Shown piece after piece: positions 1-6,319 of a stretch of 14,227 bases of DNA. Location of the stretch: the NCBI GenBank assembly GCA_025201865.1, contig MU602706.1, positions 1 through 14,227 on the forward strand, written 5' to 3'. The first letter of the stretch is position 1. Each line of letters begins with the position of its first letter. A program made the position numbers and the translations under genes. Source of the DNA: Ramicandelaber brevisporus. Taxonomy: Eukaryota > Kickxellomycota > Ramicandelaberales > Ramicandelaberaceae. Under the pieces are notes generated by a model. The model was given only the letters and a program-made list of their open reading frames with translations, had not been told where the DNA came from and did not search any database.

Positions 1-1707
1 ACGGAAGTCCAGCTCCTCAGCTGACGCCGCAATGTCCACGTGTGTGTACGCAACTTGCAAATCTTTACCGCCGGATACTTGAGCAATCAAACCGTGCTTG
101 CGCAGACCAGCGGCCTCGATCATAACGGCAGCTGGCATCTGGTGACCACGGGCAGTTTGAGTCGATGGCTGGCCGTTAGCTTGAGCAATATCCTGCATCG
201 ACTCGCTGGACTGAATGACGGCCAAATCTTCACGGCGCAGAGAGGAGATTTCGTATGGGTCTGCGTACAAATGGCCAGCAGCGGCGATGCGGCGCGAGAC
301 ACCCGCACGGCGTGCTGGACCGTTGTCAAGGACGATGCCGTACTGGCCCATGGCGCGGATAGCGTGACCAGTGAGGGTGGCAACTGTGAACAGACGAGCT
401 GGTGGGCTGCTCGGATTGGCGGCAGCCTTGGCCAATGCCATCTCCTTGCACTCGCACAGCAGGTCAGACATGACAAGACGGCCCTCGCCATCGGTGTCAG
501 TAATCAACAGACGCACACCAGCGCGAGAAACGAGGACCTGGTCGGTGAGGAACGCATTGGAGCCAATGCTGTTCTGAACAAAGCCAAGCTTGCAGTGGAT
601 GTTGACATGGGTTGGCTTGAGCAGTGCAACGGCGAGCATGAAGCCAGCCAGTGAGCATGCACCCAGCTTATCACGGCTCATTGCGCGAGAATGGCCATCG
701 GTTTTGATGGTCTGGCCACCGGTATCAAATGTGACACCCTTGCCAATAAAGTACAGATCCTCCTTGACTTGAGACTGGTCTGGACTGCGATAATCCAGCT
801 CGACGACATGGCCATGATGGCGAGCAACTCCGTTGGCACACTGGCTAACAGCGGCCAGCAGTGGATATTCCTTCTTGAGCACTTCGTAGTCACCGATGAC
901 CTTGGTCTTGATCAGGTTAGAATGTGGAGCAAGGACTTGGAGGATATACTCGGCGCACTTGGCTGGGGTCATGCGTTCGCTGTCAGCATAGCCCATGTCA
1001 CGCATAACGCGGCGACCGCTTTCAATGACACGGGCGTTGAGTGCAATCTTCTCGAGCCACTGAGTAATGTGCTTCTCGCCGGATTCGTTGGACACTGGAG
1101 CATTGAGAACAACCAAACCGAGACCGTCGAGCTTCTCGAGAGCCTTGCTGGACTTGGTGGAGCTGATGTGCTCGCGAGTGACAAGCGGGACATACGAAGT
1201 TTGCAAAGCACCCAGCAGAGCAACCTCGACGCAGTGCTTGTAGTCGTCGACTTGGAACAGGTTGTACAGGTTGCTGGCAGATGGCTGTTTGGCAGCATGG
1301 GCAGGGCATGGGATTGGAGCATCGGCTAATACCAGCACGGGACGCTTTGCGCCAGCAGCAATGGCGCGCTCAAAGCCGGCGGTGGCAGCTTCACCAAACT
1401 TGCGGACATCATCCACATCATCGGCCAGGGAGCCAGTGGGTGAGAACACGACGCGACCACCGAATACGCCAGCTGGAAGTGCGGAAATGGTGACAGAGTC
1501 GGCGGCCGATGCATCAATGGCGTTCAACGATGCAAAAGCTGCAGCCAACTTGCAGCTGGAGGTTTGGGCAGTTGCAACAAGGGCAGGCGCGTCGGTAAAT
1601 ACGACAACGGCACAGTCGTACGCGTCTTTGGCAGAAATGGTAGCAGCGGCGGTGGCGGTCGCATGAACTGCCACTTCGGGAACCTTGGAGATGACAACAG
1701 CGGACAT
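1..1707 (-). CDS. M17 family leucyl-aminopeptidase-like protein (3' end outside window)
   Basis: A single uninterrupted frame of 569 codons begins MSAVVISKV and is still open at the window edge. The ATG is the first possible start, because an in-frame stop (TGA on the minus strand, 1717-1719) lies four codons upstream. The product is a dinuclear-metal exopeptidase of the M17 (leucine aminopeptidase) family, expected to be cytosolic; no targeting signal is seen. The variable N-terminal domain covers about residues 1-280 and the catalytic domain the rest. Using bovine LAP as guide, the metal and catalytic residues are all present: GKGVTFDTGG (K323, D328), K335, D346 in SRDKLGA, and D406, E408 and R410 in DTDGEGRL. 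THVDIA near the window edge matches the family's C-terminal core, so probably only some tens of residues are missing. The signature is DTDGEGRL rather than the usual NTDAEGRL, which points to a divergent subfamily; from memory it resembles nematode W07G4.4-type members more than classical LAP. Family assignment is firm, substrate is unknown. Confidence 0.93.
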   Translation of the reverse strand, partial: MSAVVISKVPEVAVHATATAAATISAKDAYDCAVVVFTDAPALVATAQTSSCKLAAAFASLNAIDASAADSVTISALPAGVFGGRVVFSPTGSLADDVDDVRKFGEAATAGFERAIAAGAKRPVLVLADAPIPCPAHAAKQPSASNLYNLFQVDDYKHCVEVALLGALQTSYVPLVTREHISSTKSSKALEKLDGLGLVVLNAPVSNESGEKHITQWLEKIALNARVIESGRRVMRDMGYADSERMTPAKCAEYILQVLAPHSNLIKTKVIGDYEVLKKEYPLLAAVSQCANGVARHHGHVVELDYRSPDQSQVKEDLYFIGKGVTFDTGGQTIKTDGHSRAMSRDKLGACSLAGFMLAVALLKPTHVNIHCKLGFVQNSIGSNAFLTDQVLVSRAGVRLLITDTDGEGRLVMSDLLCECKEMALAKAAANPSSPPARLFTVATLTGHAIRAMGQYGIVLDNGPARRAGVSRRIAAAGHLYADPYEISSLRREDLAVIQSSESMQDIAQANGQPSTQTARGHQMPAAVMIEAAGLRKHGLIAQVSGGKDLQVAYTHVDIAASAEELDFR

Positions 1708-2411
1708 GTGCAGCTTTCAACAGTCTTCTTCTTCTTCTTTGTTACTGGTGAGTGGGGAGGGGAAAGTGTCACAGTGTGTATCTCGTGTGTGTTGTATTGC
1801 AGTGTGGTGTAGTGTGGTGTGGTGTGGTTCGGTGTTGCGTGTCGGCGCTGCTGGTGAGAGATCACGACGTCAGTGCTTCGGTGCAAAAAATACGAGAAGA
1901 AAGTTGTAAAAAAAAAAAAACGCCGAAGTCTCGAAGCGTGCGAAAAATTTGAGATGGATGAGATCGGCGTGTACCAATGTGTGAGCGTGTGTGTGTTCGT
2001 GAGCGGGTGCTTGTGATTGGGTGGCTTGAGTGATTGGATGAGGAAGCTAAACAAACTGAAACGGTGAAGGATGAAAGAGGGCAAATACTTTGAACTATTT
2101 GTACGAGTACCGGTGAGCTCATGTTGAGTACGCGTTCATGTCTGGGTCTTCTGTTGCACGCAGCTCTCAGCAACTCGACTCGCGTGTGATATGCTCGTTG
2201 AAGTGAACAAATAAACTGCGACACTACCTCACTGCGGACGTCACACAAGCACAGCCAAAATCGGACCAAAGTTGATGTGACCGCTCTCAACAAGAGAAGA
2301 AAAAAAGGTGAATCGGGAAGTCATGAGCTCGCAGCCAAGGACTTTTGCATTCAGCTCAAATGTGATTTAAAGATGTCAACAGAGTTAAAGAAAAAAGTGT
2401 ATCAGGGTTGA
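1708..2411. promoter_or_regulatory. Intergenic: 5' leader/promoter of the M17 gene and 3' region of ARA2-like gene
   Basis: This is 704 bp without a convincing gene. Next to the M17 start is a CTT-rich stretch (1728-1740). Further out are a GTGTG-rich tract (about 1802-1835), an A13 run (1908-1920) that is a poly(dA:dT) tract, and a GT-rich stretch (about 1971-2010). No canonical TATA box is evident on the minus strand. A TGACGT half-CRE-like hexamer sits on the minus strand at 2238-2243, which could be chance. Short open frames here are low-complexity and look spurious. The ARA2-like 3' UTR must end somewhere in the right part, but I see no clear AATAAA on the minus strand. Confidence 0.5.
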
Positions 2412-3512
2412 TTAGGGTGATGGCCAGGCATACCTGTAGAATGGCGACAGCTCAGCTTCGGCAAAGTCCAGCAATGCCTGCTCTTTTGGCGACGGCGTCC
2501 ACTCGCTGGATGTTGCTTCTTCCATCCATTCATGAGCCTTCAGTACCTCATCTTGTCGACACAGCCCAAACACCAAGCCGTCGCATAGCAAGTTCCGCAT
2601 TGTGAACTGCGCAGCAACTTTGCAAATATCGACATTGGTCTGCAGTGCTTCTGTAACAACTCTATTAACTGCGGATCTGAGCTCGATATTGGCTGGGTGC
2701 CACGATGGAGGACCGGATGGCCGCAGCAATCCCATACTCAATGGACTTGCGTTCAAGATTGTTTTAACACCGGCCTGTCTCAGCTGCGGCAAATAATCGG
2801 CTAGCAGTCGGCTGTGGAGATTGTGGTTGCAGTACGAGAGCACAAGGTCGAGTGGATGGCCGCGGGACTGACAGCGCTGAGCAATATCCAACAGCACATT
2901 GAGCGGATACCCGCTGATACCAACTCGCTTAACGAACCCTTCGGATTTGAGTTTGAATAGCTCGGTCAATGCGCCGTTGACAATCACATTTGGATCATCT
3001 TCAAACTCGACATCATGACATAGCACTGCATCCAGATAGCGACCTTGTGGGATATCCTCATTGCTGTTGCTGCTGTTGTTGCTGATGTTGTTGCTGTTGC
3101 TGCTGCTGTTGCTGCTACTACTGCTGGCGTCGCTATCGTCACCATACAATCTTGCAATACTGGTTGCTACACTTTGCCGGGTTCTGGCTGCGGTGAAGTC
3201 AAAGTCTGGTTTGCATGGTCCATATCTTCCCGTCTTTGTGATTGTCATGTAATCCGACCGCTGGATACCAGTCTCTCTTCTCAGTCTTGCCAATGCTCTT
3301 CCGAGAACCCGCTCGCTGTCATTGTAATAAGGCGAAGTGTCGAAGCATCGAATGCCGAGGTCATATGCCTGCCGAACTGCGGCATAGGCGGTTTCATCGG
3401 GCGACTCTACATCAAAACCATTCTCGTATCGACCAGAGAAGACACCTGCACCGAACACCAGTGGTGGCAGAGTGCTGCTGCTGGTTGCTGCTGCTTCAGT
3501 TGTTGTCATCAT
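2412..3512 (-). CDS. ARA2: NAD-type D-arabinose 1-dehydrogenase, aldo-keto reductase (Ara2-like)
   Basis: This 366-aa intronless frame begins MMTTTEAAAT and ends at TAA (plus-strand tta, 2412-2414). An in-frame stop at plus 3528-3530 limits the start; the first or second Met may be used. It is an aldo-keto reductase TIM barrel. The predicted tetrad is D58 and Y63 (in FDTSPYYN), K93 (ITKTG) and H166 (LCHDVEF). The segments LCHDVEF, VGISGYPLNVL, LDLVLSYCNHNL and ILNASPLSMGLLR closely resemble yeast Ara2 as I remember it, and set it apart from other AKRs. Ara2 oxidises D-arabinose to D-arabinono-1,4-lactone with NAD+, the step before the oxidase that makes D-erythroascorbate in the cytosol of fungi. 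Plant L-galactose dehydrogenase is the nearest alternative. The oddity is a Ser/Asn-rich stretch (about residues 125-152) just before the strand carrying the catalytic His. The gene is divergent from the eL14 gene. Confidence 0.9.
   Translation of the reverse strand: MMTTTEAAATSSSTLPPLVFGAGVFSGRYENGFDVESPDETAYAAVRQAYDLGIRCFDTSPYYNDSERVLGRALARLRRETGIQRSDYMTITKTGRYGPCKPDFDFTAARTRQSVATSIARLYGDDSDASSSSSNSSSNSNNISNNSSNSNEDIPQGRYLDAVLCHDVEFEDDPNVIVNGALTELFKLKSEGFVKRVGISGYPLNVLLDIAQRCQSRGHPLDLVLSYCNHNLHSRLLADYLPQLRQAGVKTILNASPLSMGLLRPSGPPSWHPANIELRSAVNRVVTEALQTNVDICKVAAQFTMRNLLCDGLVFGLCRQDEVLKAHEWMEEATSSEWTPSPKEQALLDFAEAELSPFYRYAWPSP
3057..3127 (-). repeat. Triplet-repeat tract encoding Ser/Asn-rich insertion in ARA2-like CDS
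   Basis: The plus strand shows a run of imperfect GTT/GCT/GAT triplets. Read on the minus strand these are AGC/AAC codons giving Ser and Asn. The tract is in frame, so the coding sequence stays open. It probably arose by slippage and is likely to be length-variable between strains. Confidence 0.8.
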
Positions 3513-3948
3513 CCTTTTCTGCTTCTGTTATAAAAAGAAGAAGAAGAGGAAGAAGAAGAAGAAAAGTAAAGCTGTTGTTCAGCTAATCAGCTAATCAGCC
3601 AGTGAGTGAGTGAGTGAGTGAGTGAGTGAGTGGCGGCGGCAGTGGCAACTTTACCTGTGTTTGTGCCTGTGTGAACAATAATAATAACAATAATGATTTT
3701 TTTTTTTGAAAAAAATAGAAACTTTTGCAATTACAACAGCAACTATTGACTTTAACTTTTTTTCGGCTCACGCTCCAATTTAATCTCTGTGAGAATGCGT
3801 TTTATTTTTTGCAATTTTAATTTGGCTTGATCTGCTGTGCGCAAGTAGTAAATCTGTGTGGTGGTTTGATCTCGCCCTTTCACTCAGTCGCATCAAGAAG
3901 CAACAAAATCAATCGCCCACCCCCGTTAGGAAAGAACAATTCATCGAC
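3513..3948. promoter_or_regulatory. Divergent promoter between ARA2-like and eL14 genes
   Basis: A 436-bp interval drives both genes. From the ARA2 side it holds a GAA/AAG purine tract (about 3534-3566), a tandem 8-bp duplication of ctaatcag (3583-3598), the (AGTG)8 microsatellite (3601-3632), an ATT/ACA-rich stretch, a T-run followed by A-rich sequence (about 3693-3718), and a pyrimidine-rich stretch (ccctttcactcag, about 3875-3887) that could be the eL14 transcription start. A possible 11-codon upstream ORF (3795-3830) exists only if transcription starts upstream of it. No clear TATA box is seen for eL14, as is common for ribosomal protein genes. Confidence 0.55.
3601..3632. repeat. (AGTG)8 tetranucleotide microsatellite
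   Basis: Eight perfect tandem copies of agtg lie inside the divergent ARA2/eL14 intergenic region. Confidence 0.95.
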
Positions 3949-4368
3949 ATGTCTGCTAAGACTTCCTTCAAGCGCTCCGTCGAGGTCGGTCGCGTTGTCC
4001 TCCTCAACCACGGCCGCGATGCCGGTAAGCTCGCCACCATCGTCGAAATCATTGACCACAACCGCGCTCTGATTGACGGCCCAACCACTGGTGTTGCTCG
4101 CCAGGAGTTCTCCTACAAGCGCATGCTCTTGACCCCACTCGTTGTCAAGAAGCTGCCACGCGGCACTGGCGCCAAGGCTCTTGCCAAGGCCTTTGAGCGC
4201 GACGAGATCGCCGCCAAGTGGGCCAAGTCTGGCTGGGCCAAGAAGCTCGAGCAGCGCAAGGTCCGTGCCTCCCTCACCGACTTTGACCGCTTCAAGCTTA
4301 TGCGCCTCAAGAAGCAGCGCCGTGCTATTGTTCAGCGGACCGTTGCCTCCCTTGCCAAGCAGCAGTAA
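3949..4368 (+). CDS. RPL14: 60S ribosomal protein eL14
   Basis: This encodes 139 aa starting MSAKTSFKRSVEVGRVVLL. The start is the ATG at 3949 with a purine at -3. The frame stays open upstream to 3856 and beyond, but has no earlier in-frame ATG nearby, so that part is leader. eL14 is a eukaryote/archaea-specific component of the large ribosomal subunit. VGRVVLLNHGRDAGKLATIV is the SH3/KOW-like N-terminal fold. VEIIDHNRALIDGP, AAKWAKSGWAKKLEQRKVRA and SLTDFDRFKLMRLKKQR match the conserved eL14 core and helical, basic tail. Length is normal for fungi (yeast 138 aa). Codon use is strongly biased to C- and G-ending codons (AAG, CGC, GCC, CTC), as expected of very high expression. Yeast RPL14 genes carry an intron near the start; none is seen here within the coding sequence. 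A purely 5' UTR intron cannot be excluded. Confidence 0.97.
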   Translation: MSAKTSFKRSVEVGRVVLLNHGRDAGKLATIVEIIDHNRALIDGPTTGVARQEFSYKRMLLTPLVVKKLPRGTGAKALAKAFERDEIAAKWAKSGWAKKLEQRKVRASLTDFDRFKLMRLKKQRRAIVQRTVASLAKQQ

Positions 4369-4643
4369 AAAAAAGAAAATCGATGTGTGTTTTTTCAATA
4401 TCGCATTCATTCAACGGCGAGAAAGTTATAGACTATCCATGTTAATTATAGTGATGATGATGTTAATGATGATAACGATGATAGCGATAACAAAGATATA
4501 ACAAAGATATAATGAAGCGCAACGAAACGGATGCTAGATGTCGTAGAAAGGTTGAGTAGAGGATGTTAGGGAACTCCAAAAATACTCCTCCTCGCACAAA
4601 CGCATAAATTTTATTCACGTCGAACGGTAGATCTATTGTGACG
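4369..4643 (+). other. eL14 3' region and ATS1-like promoter
   Basis: This 275-bp gap starts with an A-rich run right after the eL14 stop codon. GAT/GATA repeats follow at about 4450-4488, then an exact 11-bp tandem duplication (aacaaagatat, 4489-4499 and 4500-4510). An AT-rich cataaattttattc segment (about 4603-4616) is the only TATA-like sequence near the ATS1-like start. No AATAAA signal is evident for eL14. Confidence 0.5.
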
Positions 4644-5891
4644 ATGAGAGTGTACGCGTGCGGGTCAAACAGCAATGGCCAGCTCGGTATTGGACACCGT
4701 GACGATGTGTCTGCTCTCACCGAGTGCATCTTCTCGCCCGCAGATGCACTGGCAAACCAGCGTGTCAAGTCAATTAGCAGCGGCGGTAACCACTCGCTCA
4801 TCTTGACAGAGTCTGGCTCGCTGTATGGCTGTGGTCTTGTTGCCAGCTTTGCGGGCCTGCTGCATGCCACAGATGACCAAGAGCTGCCAAAGACTCTGTT
4901 GGAATGGACGCCGCTGCGTGCAGATATGAGATGGGAGGCAATCGCGTGCGGTTGGGACCATGTTGTGTTAATCGAAGCCGACACTGGCTGTGTCTACACT
5001 ACGGGGAGCTCGAATGCGCATGGCCAGCTTGGCATTGGACGAGGCAAGCCTGCCGATGGACTTCACAGGATGAACTTTGGATGCGAACAGCAGCCGCGGA
5101 TCGTATCGATTGCAGCAGGAATGCGATTCTCAATCGCAATTGACAAAGAGGGCAGCGTTTGGTCATGGGGCTCGAATCGTCACGGCCAGACGGGCCATTC
5201 ACCAGCTGACACAGTTGTTGACATTCCGCGTAAATGCTGCAACAGTGATATCCCTCCAGTGAGCATGGCGACATGCGGTAGCTATTTTACTGCGTTGATT
5301 GCGTCTGACAGAACGAGAGTCATCACATTTGGCACAGCAAAGCATGGTCTACAGCGCGACTTTACTACAGAAGATGACACTGATACTACTGCTACTACTG
5401 CTACTACTGCTGCTACTGCTACTACAACTACTACTAAGTTTGTATCAATTACGAGTGGTTGGAGTCATGCGATTGCCACAGACTCAAACGGTCGATTCTA
5501 CGGATGGGGCAGAAATAACTACAATCAGTTGTTGTCAGCGTCGAATGAGCCAGCTGATCTGCAGCGCCTCGAGCAGCTGCAAAGCATGTGCATATCCACA
5601 GTGGTGTGTGGGTCGGAGCATGCGGTGGCACTGAGCAGGGAGAGTCATGCAGTATATGCATGGGGTTGGAATGAACATGGCAACTGCGGAGTAGGCAACT
5701 ACACAGAGAATGAGAATGAAAACAACAATGAAAACGAAGCCGACAATGGTGATAATGATAACAGTAATGGTTCAAACAGCAGCACTAGTATCGGAATGCC
5801 TACGGTAATGAACTTTGCCGACACCAGTAATACACGTAGCGTTCGGATGGTTGCTGCCGGTTGTGGTTCGTCATTTGTTGTGTCAGAGTAA
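4644..5891 (+). CDS. ATS1: RCC1-repeat beta-propeller protein, Ats1/Kti13-like
   Basis: The product is 415 aa from the ATG at 4644 (MRVYACGSN; A at -3). An in-frame TAA at 4605-4607 precludes a long extension, and the GTG two codons upstream is not a plausible eukaryotic start. About seven RCC1-type blades are visible by their G-x-x-H/F and WG/CG signatures, for example GGNHSLIL, CGWDHVVLIE, AAGMRFSIAI, SGWSHAIATD and CGSEHAVALS. YAWGWNEHGNCG near the C-terminus closely matches yeast Ats1/Kti13 (WGWGEHGNCG) as I remember it, with its HG-rich final blade. Kti13 partners Kti11/Dph3 to feed electrons for diphthamide synthesis on eEF2 and supports Elongator-dependent tRNA wobble-uridine modification. 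It is longer than the yeast protein (333 aa), partly through two low-complexity insertions: an Asp/Thr/Ala stretch (about residues 243-265) and an Asn/Glu/Asp/Ser stretch (about 354-383). Other RCC1 proteins are the main alternative. Confidence 0.82.
   Translation: MRVYACGSNSNGQLGIGHRDDVSALTECIFSPADALANQRVKSISSGGNHSLILTESGSLYGCGLVASFAGLLHATDDQELPKTLLEWTPLRADMRWEAIACGWDHVVLIEADTGCVYTTGSSNAHGQLGIGRGKPADGLHRMNFGCEQQPRIVSIAAGMRFSIAIDKEGSVWSWGSNRHGQTGHSPADTVVDIPRKCCNSDIPPVSMATCGSYFTALIASDRTRVITFGTAKHGLQRDFTTEDDTDTTATTATTAATATTTTTKFVSITSGWSHAIATDSNGRFYGWGRNNYNQLLSASNEPADLQRLEQLQSMCISTVVCGSEHAVALSRESHAVYAWGWNEHGNCGVGNYTENENENNNENEADNGDNDNSNGSNSSTSIGMPTVMNFADTSNTRSVRMVAAGCGSSFVVSE
5377..5438 (+). repeat. 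ACT/GCT triplet repeat in ATS1-like CDS
   Basis: Imperfect tandem act/gct triplets, all in frame, encode a Thr/Ala run. It sits in an inter-blade loop of the propeller, where length change is likely to be tolerated. Confidence 0.85.
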
Positions 5892-5902
5892 TTTTTGCTA
5901 CG

Positions 5903-5920
5903 TTCGAGCGAGTTCTGGAA
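5903..5920. promoter_or_regulatory. Heat-shock element cluster 1
   Basis: Units at 5-bp steps are TTC (5903), GCG (5908, mismatched), TTC (5913) and GAA (5918). Three of the four match the alternating nTTCnnGAAn consensus bound by the HSF1 trimer. It lies about 140 bp upstream of the HSP104 TATA box. Confidence 0.7.
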
Positions 5921-5947
5921 TCAGCCAGCCATTTGGTGGATGCACAC

Positions 5948-5970
5948 GAACATTCGAGAGGCAACTCGAA
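5948..5970. promoter_or_regulatory. Heat-shock element cluster 2
   Basis: Units at 5-bp steps are GAA (5948), TTC (5953), GAG (5958, one mismatch), AAC (5963, two mismatches) and GAA (5968). This cluster keeps the phase and orientation of cluster 1, since 5948 is exactly nine 5-bp steps from 5903. It is a credible HSF1 site. Confidence 0.72.
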
Positions 5971-6060
5971 ACACCAAAACAAAAAAATTAGTGCACAGAC
6001 GCGAAAAAGAACAAAAGAACAAAAGAGCAAAAGAAGGAAAGAGACAACCTTCAAGTGCTG

Positions 6061-6068
6061 TATAAATA
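6061..6068 (+). promoter_or_regulatory. TATA box (TATAAATA) of HSP104
   Basis: A consensus TATAAATA lies 252 bp upstream of the chosen ATG and about 90 bp downstream of the heat-shock elements. TATA boxes are typical of stress-inducible fungal genes. A pyrimidine-rich leader follows. Confidence 0.8.
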
Positions 6069-6291
6069 AGCCCCTACTTTCCTCCTATACTTTCTGCAAC
6101 CATCGTCGTTCTTCTTGCTCTTCTTCTTCTGCATCTTTCCCAAGAACATTAAGCTTCAAGCTTCACACAGCCGTTTATCTTTTACTCTTTTGCTCTTTTT
6201 TTGACATTTTACTTCTCACTGTATTCCTCTCGAAAGCGAAACAGTAGATCTTGTACAAATCCAAAACAAACCATACAACAACAGCAACAGT

Positions 6292-6315
6292 AACAACAAC
6301 AACAACAACAACAAC
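6292..6315 (+). repeat. (AAC)8 repeat in HSP104 leader
   Basis: Eight perfect aac triplets end four bases before the ATG at 6320, with further imperfect CAA-type units upstream. Such G-poor CAA-rich leaders are unstructured and in other systems favour efficient or stress-tolerant translation; that role here is inference. Confidence 0.85.
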
Positions 6316-6319
6316 AGCA

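Larger units (their letters stand above)
5892..6319 (+). promoter_or_regulatory. HSP104 promoter and 5' leader
   Basis: This 428-bp gap starts directly at the ATS1-like stop codon and must also hold that gene's 3' end. In order it contains two heat-shock-element clusters (5903-5920 and 5948-5970), an A-rich stretch, the TATA box (6061-6068), a CCCCT motif (6071-6075) that matches the yeast STRE core but may be chance, a long pyrimidine-rich leader, and an (AAC)8 tract before the ATG. An in-frame TAG at 6245-6247 limits any N-terminal extension of HSP104. Confidence 0.8.

Noticed and set aside
3856-3948. N-terminal extension of eL14
   Set aside because: No in-frame ATG; the ATG at 3949 gives the normal family length and N-terminus.
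3880-4410. 176-codon open frame antisense to eL14
   Set aside because: Shadow of the strongly biased eL14 codons; no domain seen.
4450-4512. Box C/D snoRNA-like sequence (repeated TGATGA) after eL14
   Set aside because: The TGATGA motifs come from a GAT repeat, and no matching D box or terminal stem is visible.
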